From assembly GCA_004557975.1 (NCBI GenBank), contig SFEV01000016.1, forward strand, positions 1-48,145: a DNA stretch of 48,145 nucleotides. Direction: 5' to 3'. A model generated the notes under the pieces. That model was not told where the DNA came from. It did no database searches and saw only the letters and a list, made by a program, of their open reading frames with translations. The position numbers and the translations under genes are program-made. Within the stretch, counting starts at the first letter, position 1; each line of letters opens with the position of its first letter. Source of the stretch: Lachnospiraceae bacterium (lineage in GTDB: Bacteria > Bacillota > Clostridia > Lachnospirales > Lachnospiraceae). Positions 25,888 to 33,324 of this stretch are shown piece after piece.

Positions 25888-25946
25888 GAGGATACTTTGC
25901 GGGGCGGCTGCAGAATACAATGTTATTCTGCGGCAGTCCCGTGTTT
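25888..25946 (+). terminator. hairpin between secDF and recJ
   Basis: A long imperfect stem, with GCTGCAGAATA on the left and TATTCTGCGGC on the right (core 25907-25935), followed by GTGTTTTGTG. It shares pieces with the terminator at 10956. Weak T tract. Confidence 0.5.
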
Positions 25947-25981
25947 TGTGTCCCGGATTTGTTTGACAGGAGACAGACAGT

Positions 25982-27754
25982 ATGGGAAATAAAAAAGAAA
26001 AATGGGTGGTTCTTGCCAGGCGCGCTGACTTTCGGCAAATTGCATCACAGTTCGGGATAGATCAGGTGACTGCCCGCATTATCCGGAACCGCGGTGTGAC
26101 AGGAGATGCAGCGATCCGGGAGTATCTGCAGGGCGGAATGGAATCTCTGCATGATCCGGGACTGCTGCGCGGCTGTACCGATGCGGCATCGCTTCTGCTG
26201 GAACTGATCAGATTCGGAAAAAAGCTGCGTATCATCGGGGATTATGACATAGACGGAGTCAACGCCTCCTACATTCTGTACCGTGGAATCACCAGATGCG
26301 GCGGCTGTGTCGATTACGAAATTCCGGATCGGATGAAGGACGGATACGGGCTGAATATTCATCTGATTGAGCTGGCGCTCTCAGAGGGGATTGATACGGT
26401 TATCACCTGTGACAACGGAATCTCCGCACTGGATGAAATTTCATACGCAAAAAAGCAGGGGCTGACGGTTATTGTCACGGACCATCATGAACCACTGTTT
26501 GAAGATACTCCCGGTGGCAGACGATTTCTCCTTCCGTGTGCGGACATTGTCGTCAATCCGAAGCAGCCGGACTGTCCGTATCCGTATAAAAAGCTGTGCG
26601 GAGCAGCCGTTGCCTGGAAGGTCATCTGTGAACTGTACCGTCTCGCTGATGTTCCGGAAGAAGAGGCAGAGGAACTTCTGACATTTGCAGCATTTGCCAC
26701 AGTGGGAGATGTGATGGATCTGGACGGTGAAAACCGTATCCTTGTGAAAGAGGGGCTGAAGCGGCTGCACTGCTGTGAAAATTATGGGCTGCGGGCTCTG
26801 ATACGGGCAAACGGACTGGATCAGCAGACAGTCAGCTCCTACCACATCGGCTTCGTGCTGGGCCCATGTATCAATGCCAGCGGCCGTCTCGATACGGCGC
26901 GCCGTTCCATGAAGCTTCTGCTGTCAGAATCCATGGAAGAAGCCTCAGCGCTTGCCCAGGAGCTGACAGGACTCAATGAGGAGAGAAAAAGGATGACCCA
27001 GGAGGCTGTGGAGCAGTCATGTTCCATGATCGAATCAGGAGAGTACGCAGACGACAGAGTGCTGGTGGTTTATCTTCCAGACTGCCATGAAAGTATCGCC
27101 GGGATCGTTGCGGGACGGCTTAGAGAGCGGTACTACAGACCTGTCTTTGTTGTGACTGACGGAGAATCGTCTGCGAAGGGCTCCGGCCGTTCTACGGAAG
27201 CTTACTCCATGTTTGAGGAGATGGTGCGCTGCTCTGATCTGTTTCTGAAATTCGGCGGCCACCCGATGGCGGCGGGATTCTCTCTGGAGAAGGAACGCAT
27301 TCCCGAGATGCGCAGGAGATTAAACGAAAACTGTACACTGTCAGAATCTGATCAGCAGGAGAAAGTCAGCATTGATGTGCCGATGCCCATCGACTATATT
27401 ACAGAAAAACTGGTGGGAGAGCTGTCGCTGCTGGAGCCCTTCGGCAAGGGAAATGAGAAACCGCTGTTTGCTGAAGCCCATCTGAAACTTCTTTCGGCAA
27501 AAGTGCTCGGAAAACATGGAAATGTCCTGAAGCTTCGGGTCATGAACGGCACGGGATGTGTGATGGACGGAATGTATTTCGGAGATACGGAGGAAATGCA
27601 GAGGTATCTGACAGAAAAGTACGGAGCGGCCCGGGTACAGGAACTGTTCTGGGGACGTGCGGAAGGGATGGAGCTAGATGTCACGTATTATCCCTCTGTC
27701 AATGAATACATGGGTCGGAGAACGCTGCAGATTGTGATAAAGAATTACAGGTGA
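25982..27754 (+). CDS. recJ: single-stranded-DNA-specific exonuclease RecJ
   Basis: 5'-3' exonuclease on single-stranded DNA, used in recombination and mismatch or base-excision repair. 590 residues with the DHH phosphoesterase motifs in order: IIGDYDIDGVNASYIL, TVITCDNGI, VIVTDHHEP, and the DHHA1 motif KFGGHPMAAGFS; the C-terminal OB region follows. Length is normal. AGGAG (25968-25972) precedes the ATG. The last codons and stop (QIVIKNYR) are part of a 35-bp direct duplication. Confidence 0.96.
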   Translation: MGNKKEKWVVLARRADFRQIASQFGIDQVTARIIRNRGVTGDAAIREYLQGGMESLHDPGLLRGCTDAASLLLELIRFGKKLRIIGDYDIDGVNASYILYRGITRCGGCVDYEIPDRMKDGYGLNIHLIELALSEGIDTVITCDNGISALDEISYAKKQGLTVIVTDHHEPLFEDTPGGRRFLLPCADIVVNPKQPDCPYPYKKLCGAAVAWKVICELYRLADVPEEEAEELLTFAAFATVGDVMDLDGENRILVKEGLKRLHCCENYGLRALIRANGLDQQTVSSYHIGFVLGPCINASGRLDTARRSMKLLLSESMEEASALAQELTGLNEERKRMTQEAVEQSCSMIESGEYADDRVLVVYLPDCHESIAGIVAGRLRERYYRPVFVVTDGESSAKGSGRSTEAYSMFEEMVRCSDLFLKFGGHPMAAGFSLEKERIPEMRRRLNENCTLSESDQQEKVSIDVPMPIDYITEKLVGELSLLEPFGKGNEKPLFAEAHLKLLSAKVLGKHGNVLKLRVMNGTGCVMDGMYFGDTEEMQRYLTEKYGAARVQELFWGRAEGMELDVTYYPSVNEYMGRRTLQIVIKNYR

Positions 27755-27794
27755 AATCACTGCAGATTGTGATAAAAAATTACAGGTGAAATCA
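27725..27794 (+). repeat. 35-bp tandem duplication at the 3' end of recJ
   Basis: 27725-27759 and 27760-27794 are identical except for one G-to-A change. The first copy carries the last nine recJ codons plus the stop; the second is non-coding remnant just after it, and CTGC begins a third partial unit. Confidence 0.95.
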
Positions 27795-27857
27795 CTGCTT
27801 CTGCGGCAAAAGGGTATCGTGCAGCAGGTGAAGAACCGCTGTAAGCAGACAAAAGAC

Positions 27858-27895
27858 AGAGGACAGGCGTCAGTCTTGACGCTCGTCCTCTTTTT
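27858..27895 (+). terminator. recJ terminator, inside the 3' end of the phosphatase gene
   Basis: AGAGGAC (27858-27864) pairs with GTCCTCT (27885-27891) and GCGTCA with TGACGC, followed by TTTTT. Its right arm codes, on the other strand, for the acidic C-terminus (EDERQD) of the convergent phosphatase. Confidence 0.85.
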
Positions 27896-28598
27896 CAAAA
27901 GTCTCACAGTATCTGCCGGAAAAGGCAGGCGGTTCATCTTTCACATACAGATGAGAGGTATCGCCGTAGGAGCTTAAGCGGAAATATGCGGTTCCTTTTC
28001 GGCGCTCCTCTGTCACCAGTGTCGTGACCGATGTGGGGGCAGCACAGAAGCCGTGCCACAGTACCATTGGCGAAACGCCGAGAAGATGGGAAATCAGCAC
28101 ACAGCCCAGTCCGAGATGGCAGAAAAAGGCGATAGTGTCCCGGTTCGGCTGTTCCACACGGTAGCAGTGTCCGTCCCGCACGTAGCCGTATCCGGCCAGC
28201 AGCCGGTCAAAATTTTCCGTCACCCAGTCGTATTCCTGCCGAACATTACCCTCCCGCATGACTTCAGGATCCGCCCATCTGTCATAGCTGTAGAATTCCT
28301 CAATTTTCGTCCAGTCATCGGGCAGCCAGTCCCAGCAGCAGCTTTCTCCGGTGCGGTCCGGACGGTGAATGCTTGCATTAAATTCCCTCAGCCACTCACA
28401 TTCGACGGCAGTCCTGTTCATTTTCTCCAGTGTAAATGATGCGGTGTCTTTGGCTCGTCCCATGGGAGAGACGTAAAAGTCACGCACGTCCAGTTTTGCC
28501 ATACGTTCGGAGAGATACTGAGCCTCCTGCCATCCCTTTTCTGTCAGGGAATCGACAGAGTAATCAGGATCCCCGTGTCTGATAATCAGTAATTTCAT
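27870..28598 (-). CDS. histidine phosphatase superfamily protein
   Basis: 242-residue member of the phosphoglycerate-mutase-like branch. The phosphorylated histidine is in the N-terminal LLIIRHGDPDYS (RHG) motif, SPMGRAKDTA supplies the second arginine region, and FFCHLGLG the second catalytic His. There are no membrane segments or signal peptide. The substrate is unknown; relatives act on sugar phosphates, cofactors or proteins. An AGGAGG sequence lies directly before the ATG. Single gene, convergent with recJ. Confidence 0.9.
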   Translation of the reverse strand: MKLLIIRHGDPDYSVDSLTEKGWQEAQYLSERMAKLDVRDFYVSPMGRAKDTASFTLEKMNRTAVECEWLREFNASIHRPDRTGESCCWDWLPDDWTKIEEFYSYDRWADPEVMREGNVRQEYDWVTENFDRLLAGYGYVRDGHCYRVEQPNRDTIAFFCHLGLGCVLISHLLGVSPMVLWHGFCAAPTSVTTLVTEERRKGTAYFRLSSYGDTSHLYVKDEPPAFSGRYCETFEKEDERQD

Positions 28599-28664
28599 AA
28601 TATCCTCCTGTGGTAAAAATGAGTTGCCCGCTAAATGGCTGCTTGCTCATTGAAGTACAGAATC

Positions 28665-28693
28665 ATAGTATCATGATGTCGGAAAATTGTAAA
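28665..28693 (-). promoter_or_regulatory. promoter of the histidine phosphatase
   Basis: Minus-strand TTTACA (28693-28688) and TACTAT (28670-28665) with a 17-base spacer, about 67 bases before the start codon. Confidence 0.65.
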
Positions 28694-28796
28694 TAATGAA
28701 AATAACCGATTTGCAGTGACCCTGAAAATACCAAAACATATATACAAAATATAAATTTAAAGAAAATGTTAATATTTTTAAATATTATTAAATATG

Positions 28797-28825
28797 TTGT
28801 AGAATTATTGAAAATCATGTATAAT
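28797..28825 (+). promoter_or_regulatory. promoter of the HPr gene
   Basis: TTGTAG (28797-28802) and TATAAT (28820-28825) with a 17-base spacer, downstream of a very A+T-rich tract (28690-28800) that could act as an UP-like element. The ATG is 47 bases further on. Confidence 0.7.
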
Positions 28826-28872
28826 TTTATCTGATTTTTGCAGAGGATGCAGAGAGGAGATGTATAGAGCTG

Positions 28873-29133
28873 ATGGTGAGCAGGATCATAACAGTGATGA
28901 ACAGCACTGGTTTTCATGTAAGACCTGCAGGCAGACTGTCAAAAGCGGCGGAGTCATGTACTTCCAGGGTGGAAATAATTTATCGCCATAACATTATCAA
29001 TGCGAAAAGCATGCTGAATATTTTATCTGCTGCGATCGCCAAAGGTGATCAGATTGAGCTGCGCTGTACAGGGCCGGATGAAGTGGAAGATCTGGAGAAA
29101 CTTTCCGAGGTTGTCAGATACCTGGAGGATTGA
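28873..29133 (+). CDS. HPr family phosphocarrier protein
   Basis: 86-residue HPr, the small phosphoryl carrier between PTS enzyme I and sugar-specific EIIA. TGFHVRPAGRL contains the phosphorylated His15 and Arg17, and NAKSMLNIL contains Ser46, the HPr kinase site used in carbon control. With His15 present it is not a Crh-type protein. GAGGAG at 28854-28859 is somewhat distant (13 bases) from the ATG. It is monocistronic, between its own promoter and a terminator; enzyme I (ptsI) is not nearby. It could be either the main HPr or a paralogue. Confidence 0.9.
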   Translation: MVSRIITVMNSTGFHVRPAGRLSKAAESCTSRVEIIYRHNIINAKSMLNILSAAIAKGDQIELRCTGPDEVEDLEKLSEVVRYLED

Positions 29134-29180
29134 GATGGATGTGCAACAAAAAGAGGAGAAAAAATGACAGAGAGAAAGTG

Positions 29181-29222
29181 AAAGGGAAGCGAAGATGCAT
29201 GGCAGTCACGCTCCCTTTTTTT
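29181..29222. terminator. terminator between HPr and the CmpB-like gene
   Basis: AAAGGGAAGCG (29181-29191) pairs with CGCTCCCTTT (29209-29218) with one bulge and is followed by a T run to 29222. The right side overlaps the last codons of the opposite gene (29206-29604). Confidence 0.8.
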
Positions 29223-29604
29223 GTGCCTGTCCAACTGCCTTTTCGTAGAACAGTCCCGTCAGAAACCACAGTGGTGCATAGTCAAGGCGGATGACGCCGT
29301 TGACATGGAAAGGGCTGTCGCTGTAATCCCAGGGGCAGCAGTCACGCTTTTTCAGGTACATTCCGGAAGTATATTCCACTGTGAAGATACACAGCATGTA
29401 TATCAGACCGCGCGTAAATGTGCTGCATTTTTTCAGACAGGCGGACAGAGGCGCGATCAGTGATGCCATCCCGTAGATCGGAAACATGCGAAGGGAGGAG
29501 AACCCCATCAGCTTCGGATCGTGGCGCAGCAGAGAGTGGAGACCGGTCCAGAGGACTTCGATACACCAGCCGTACATGCCGCATTGGATAAACCTCGATT
29601 TCAT
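29206..29604 (-). CDS. CmpB-like small membrane protein (putative ABC transporter permease family)
   Basis: 132 residues with about four membrane segments. FIQCGMYGWCIEVLWTGL, FPIYGMASLIAPL, YTSGMYLKKRDCCPWDYSD and the ending VNGVIRLDYAPLWFLTGLFYE match the pattern of the family annotated as putative ABC transporter permease (CmpB). That name is historical; no transport function or ATPase partner is seen here. GGGGGTG precedes the ATG. A single gene, facing away from the folT promoter region. Confidence 0.78.
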   Translation of the reverse strand: MKSRFIQCGMYGWCIEVLWTGLHSLLRHDPKLMGFSSLRMFPIYGMASLIAPLSACLKKCSTFTRGLIYMLCIFTVEYTSGMYLKKRDCCPWDYSDSPFHVNGVIRLDYAPLWFLTGLFYEKAVGQAQKKGA

Positions 29605-29719
29605 AGATACACCCCCGCATTTACTGAAAAAAATGTACAGCTACAGTATGTCCCGAATCGGCCGCAGTATACGCGGATTTAAGAGTTTTTACAGTCCGCG
29701 TCCTTTTTTGCGAAATGTC

Positions 29720-29747
29720 TTGCAAAATACAGATACTGTGCTATAAT
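29720..29747 (+). promoter_or_regulatory. promoter of the folate riboswitch-folT transcript
   Basis: TTGCAA (29720-29725), 16-base spacer, then TATAAT (29742-29747) with an extended TGC just before. Transcription would start near 29754, shortly before the riboswitch. Confidence 0.8.
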
Positions 29748-29770
29748 ACGACTAAATAAATATTAGCGAA

Positions 29771-29880
29771 GTAGGAATTTATGCGTCAAGTGTTCACAGG
29801 CTGGGGAGTCGCCGTGAAACGAAAAGCCCCGCTGCGCATGCAGGCGGGACTTACGATATATTTTCCGCACCCGTTGCTAC
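29771..29880 (+). ncRNA. tetrahydrofolate (THF) riboswitch
   Basis: The 110-base region has the THF aptamer pattern: a closing P1 helix GTAG (29771-29774) with CTAC (29877-29880); the conserved GCGTCAAGTGT segment; GGGGAGTCGCC then GTGAAACGAAAAGC; and a 3' CCGCACC segment. Folate-uptake gene folT follows, the most usual THF riboswitch target. Between the aptamer and folT (29881-29961) there is no terminator with a T run, so control is probably translational. The SD-like TGTGGAGG occurs twice there (29901 and 29945); only the second is correctly placed for folT. Confidence 0.88.
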
Positions 29881-29961
29881 ATAATGAGGACATCTCATAA
29901 TGTGGAGGGAATAATATTTATCTACTCATTCATTTTACTCACATTGTGGAGGTGTTTTATT

Positions 29962-30519
29962 ATGCAGAAAAACAGTAAAACGACATGGGATACCCGTACA
30001 CTTGTTTTCCTCGGACTGCTTGTGGCGATGCACATCGTACTCGTACGTCTCGTGGTCATTGAGCTTGGTTCTTACCGCATCACGATCGGCAGTGTCTGCA
30101 CGATTCTTGCAGGGCTGTGGTTCGGTCCGCTGGCAGGCGGTGTCAGCGGCCTTGTATCGGACGTTCTCGGCTGCATCCTGAAGGGCTACGCGATCAATCC
30201 GCTGATTTCTGTTGCGGCAGTGCTCTGGGGTGTGATCCCGGCTCTGTTCCGCACGATGATGACAGGCGGCAAGGTCAGAAAGACAGCATGGCTCTGTGCC
30301 GGTATTGCAGTCACTTCAGTTCTGTCCACGCTGGTTTTCACGACGGCAGGACTTGTATTGTTTATCGGATACAATTTTTATGCGATCATGCCGGGACGCA
30401 TCGTACAGTGGGCGATCATGACACCGATCTATTGTGTACTGACGTGTATCCTGTATTTCAGTCCTCTGACAAGCCTTGTGCTGGGTGCAACAGTGCGCAG
30501 GGAAAACAGAGTAGCGTGA
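29962..30519 (+). CDS. folT: folate ECF transporter S component FolT
   Basis: Membrane substrate-binding subunit for folate uptake, working with a shared energising module (EcfA, EcfA', EcfT) that must be encoded elsewhere. 185 residues with about five or six membrane segments; RLVVIELGSYRITIGSVCTILAGLWFGPLAGG, then GLVSDVLGCIL and a C-terminal MPGRIVQW motif, are typical of FolT. The start at 29962 follows GGAGG (29948-29952); an upstream in-frame ATG at 29884 has no ribosome site. Placement directly after a THF riboswitch and before folC supports folate as the substrate. Confidence 0.92.
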   Translation: MQKNSKTTWDTRTLVFLGLLVAMHIVLVRLVVIELGSYRITIGSVCTILAGLWFGPLAGGVSGLVSDVLGCILKGYAINPLISVAAVLWGVIPALFRTMMTGGKVRKTAWLCAGIAVTSVLSTLVFTTAGLVLFIGYNFYAIMPGRIVQWAIMTPIYCVLTCILYFSPLTSLVLGATVRRENRVA

Positions 30520-30608
30520 CAGTATCCGGCCGGTACGGCCGTCTGTTGCGAATTGCTGTATAAAAGAATATAACAGCTCCGGCAAGCGATTCCCCGCGGA
30601 GCTGAGGC

Positions 30609-30675
30609 CGGGGGCTGCAACAGAAGAGTTACAGGGTATCCTGTTTCGTCATTCTGCGGCAGCCCTCCGTTTTTT
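30609..30675 (+). terminator. terminator after folT
   Basis: CCGGGGGCTGC (from 30608) pairs with GGCAGCCCTCCG (30658-30669) with one mismatch across a long loop, followed by TTTTTT at 30670-30675. It would reduce read-through to folC. Confidence 0.65.
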
Positions 30676-30739
30676 AACCGAATCAAGCAAGTCCCCCACT
30701 TCAAATGCGCAGAGCATTAAGTGGTGGGTAGGGACTTGA
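30675..30739 (+). repeat. dispersed palindromic element, copy C
   Basis: Third copy, starting right at the T run of the folT terminator. Here the outer stem is CAAGTCCC/GGGACTTG, where copies A and B have TAAGTCC/GGACTTA, a paired change that keeps the helix. Inner CCACTT/AAGTGG and AATGC/GCATT pair perfectly. It lies in the 281-base folT-folC gap. Confidence 0.88.
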
Positions 30740-30800
30740 CCTTAAACTGAATAATATAACCGGACCTTGCAGTGTGGAGGATGGTCCGATGGAGGAGATT

Positions 30801-32081
30801 ATGAATTACGAAGAAGCAAGAGAATTTATCAGCAGGGTTTCCCTGAAAGGGTCCGAGCTGGGACTGACAACGATCACAAACCTGCTTTCCATTCTGGGGA
30901 ACCCGCAGGATCAGCTGAAATTTATTCACGTCGCAGGGACAAACGGAAAAGGCTCCGTGCTTGCTTACCTGTCGGGTGTGCTGGAGCACGCAGGCTTTCG
31001 TGTGGGGCGGTATATTTCTCCTACGTTGTTTTCCTACAGAGAAAGAATTCAGATCAACGGTGAGCACATCAGCAGGGAGGATTTCGCACAGCTTGCAGGA
31101 CAGGTATCTGACGCTGTGGATCGGATGAAGGAGCAGGGTATGGCTCTGCCGACAGTTTTCGAGATCGAGACGGCTGTTTCATTTCTGTATTTCTGCCGGA
31201 AAAACTGTGATTTCGTTCTTCTGGAGGTGGGCCTGGGAGGAAGGCTTGATGCGACCAACGTTATCAGGACTCCGGTACTGTCTGTGATTGCTTCTGTCAG
31301 TATGGATCACATGGAATACCTCGGAAATACACTGGCTGAAATTGCATGGAACAAGGCCGGAATTATCAAGCCTGGCGTGCCTGTAGTCTCTGCATCCCAG
31401 AAGGAGGAGGCAGCCGGGGTCATCCGGAAGGAGGCAGAGGACAAGAAGAGTCCCTGTACTTTCGTGGATATGGATCAGGTGACGGATATTGAGTATGGCC
31501 TGGAACGCCAGTACTTTACGTATGAGGAGTTTGGGCGGATCGCGATATCGCTTGCAGGTCTCCATCAGATTGGTAATGCTGCTCTGGCGCTTACGTGTAT
31601 CCGCGTGCTGCGCACTCTCGGATACGTGATACCGGATGGTGCCGTCAGCACCGGAATGGCAGAAACTGTCTGGAGAGGCCGCTTTACCGTGATTCACCGC
31701 GATCCCACGGTGATTATGGATGGCGCCCACAATCCCGATGCGGCACTCAGGCTGCGGGAAGCACTGGAGCAGTATTTCCCGGAACAGAAAAAATATTTTA
31801 TCTTTGGTGTGTTTTCTGATAAAGAATATGATAAAATTATTGATATTACAGCACCGCTTGCAGAACATATCTTTACGATAGAGACGCCGGACAATCCGCG
31901 CGCCCTGCCGTCAGAGGAGCTCGCCAGAGCTGTCAGCCGGGTCAACCCGTCCGTTGAGGCCTGTGCCTCTATTCAGGATGCCGTCGGCCGCGCGTATGCA
32001 CTTGCTAAGGAGAATGATGTGATCGTCGCCTTCGGCTCACTGTCATTTCTCGGAGCAATCGAGCAGGCAATGCAGAAATAA
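30801..32081 (+). CDS. folC: bifunctional folylpolyglutamate synthase/dihydrofolate synthase family protein
   Basis: Adds glutamate to folates (and possibly to dihydropteroate), trapping them in the cell. 426 residues with the Mur-ligase fold: FIHVAGTNGKGSVLAYL (P-loop), KSPCT-type central region, LLEVGLGGRLDATNVI, SMDHMEYLG with the metal His, and VIMDGAHNPDA. The start at 30801 has GGAGGAG four bases upstream; ATGs at 30774 and 30789 are in frame and also possible. The gene follows folT, linking uptake and retention of folate. pheA follows after 25 bases. Confidence 0.93.
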   Translation: MNYEEAREFISRVSLKGSELGLTTITNLLSILGNPQDQLKFIHVAGTNGKGSVLAYLSGVLEHAGFRVGRYISPTLFSYRERIQINGEHISREDFAQLAGQVSDAVDRMKEQGMALPTVFEIETAVSFLYFCRKNCDFVLLEVGLGGRLDATNVIRTPVLSVIASVSMDHMEYLGNTLAEIAWNKAGIIKPGVPVVSASQKEEAAGVIRKEAEDKKSPCTFVDMDQVTDIEYGLERQYFTYEEFGRIAISLAGLHQIGNAALALTCIRVLRTLGYVIPDGAVSTGMAETVWRGRFTVIHRDPTVIMDGAHNPDAALRLREALEQYFPEQKKYFIFGVFSDKEYDKIIDITAPLAEHIFTIETPDNPRALPSEELARAVSRVNPSVEACASIQDAVGRAYALAKENDVIVAFGSLSFLGAIEQAMQK

Positions 32082-32106
32082 AACCAGATATTGGAGAAAC
32101 GTACAT

Positions 32107-33237
32107 ATGAGAGATTTACTTGAACTGAGAGATGAAATTGACAGAATTGACAAAAATATCGTGGAGCTGTTTGAGGAGCGCATGAAGATCAGTGAGGAGG
32201 TTGCGCGCTTTAAAATAGCCAATGGACGGAAGGTATTTGATAAAGACCGGGAGCAGTCGAAGCTGAATACACTGTCGTCTCTTGCCCACAATGATTTTAA
32301 TAAACACGGTGTGAACGAGCTGTTTCAGCAGATCATGTCCATGAGCCGCAAGCTCCAGTATCAGCTGCTGGAGCAGAACGGTGCTGCCGGGCGGCTTCCG
32401 TTTATTGCCGTCGATGATATTGAGCGTTCCAATGTCCGGGTCGTTTATCAGGGTGTGGAGGGAGCTTACAGTCATGCGGCCATGCGGGAATACTTCGGGG
32501 ATGACGTGAACTGTTTCCATGTGAAGAAGTGGCGTGATGCCATGGAAGCCATTGCGGAGGGTGCTGCTGATTTTGCGGTGCTTCCGATTGAAAATTCATC
32601 TGCAGGAATCGTGGCGGACAATTACGATCTCCTTGTGAACTTTGAGAATTATATCGTAGGGGAACAGGTGATCCGGTGCGAGCACGCGCTGCTTGGCCTG
32701 CCCGGAACGCAGCTTTCCGATATCAAAAAGGTCTACTCTCATCAGCAGGCGCTGTCTCAGTGTGAGGAGTTCCTTGACCAGCACAGAGAGTGGCAGCAGA
32801 TTCCCTACGACAATACAGCCATGGCAGTCAAGAAGGTGGCGGAGGAAAAGGACAGGACGCAGGCAGCCATCGGCAGCCAGTTTGCGGCTCAGATATTCGG
32901 CCTGGAGGTGCTGCAGGAGCATATTTACTACAATGAAAAAAATTCCACCCGGTTTATTGTGGTCACGAACCAGCGGATTTTCCGCCGCGACGCTCAGAAA
33001 ATCAGCATCTGCTTTGAGGTGCCCCACAGAAGTGGTTCTCTGTACAATATCCTGTCCCATTTTATCTACAACAATCTGAACATGACCAAGATCGAGTCGA
33101 GACCGATTCACGGGCGCAACTGGGAGTACAGGTTTTTCATAGACTTTGACGGAAATCTTGGTGATAGTGCCGTGAAAAATGCACTGAGGGGTATCCGTGA
33201 AGAGGCCATCAATATGAAAATTCTGGGGAATTACTGA
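32107..33237 (+). CDS. pheA: chorismate mutase/prephenate dehydratase (P-protein)
   Basis: Two steps from chorismate to phenylpyruvate for phenylalanine. 376 residues: an AroQ-type chorismate mutase (about 1-90; RDEIDRIDKNIVELFEERMKISEEVARFK), a prephenate dehydratase domain (about 110-280; GVEGAYSHAAM, LPIENSSAGIV, and the catalytic NSTRFIVV), and an ACT domain (HRSGSLYNIL; KIESRPI) for phenylalanine feedback. The order and size are those of a standard P-protein. It sits apart from the tyrA-aroA pair at 6-8.6 kb. A GGAGAAACGT sequence lies before the ATG. Confidence 0.95.
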   Translation: MRDLLELRDEIDRIDKNIVELFEERMKISEEVARFKIANGRKVFDKDREQSKLNTLSSLAHNDFNKHGVNELFQQIMSMSRKLQYQLLEQNGAAGRLPFIAVDDIERSNVRVVYQGVEGAYSHAAMREYFGDDVNCFHVKKWRDAMEAIAEGAADFAVLPIENSSAGIVADNYDLLVNFENYIVGEQVIRCEHALLGLPGTQLSDIKKVYSHQQALSQCEEFLDQHREWQQIPYDNTAMAVKKVAEEKDRTQAAIGSQFAAQIFGLEVLQEHIYYNEKNSTRFIVVTNQRIFRRDAQKISICFEVPHRSGSLYNILSHFIYNNLNMTKIESRPIHGRNWEYRFFIDFDGNLGDSAVKNALRGIREEAINMKILGNY

Positions 33238-33324
33238 TGTTGCTGTGAATGATGGGACCGGCAACCTGATGATCTGACATGGAATGCGGAGTCAGACAAG
33301 ACGCAAAAGAAAGAGGAGTACAGT

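Noticed and set aside
28690..28800. Replication origin or DnaA-box cluster in the A+T-rich tract
   Set aside because: No TTATNCACA-type boxes and no origin genes; it looks like an A+T-rich promoter-upstream region.
29846..29856. Fourth copy of the palindromic element (GGGACTTAC at the THF riboswitch)
   Set aside because: Only nine bases match, and they belong to the riboswitch; the leader and the other arm are absent.
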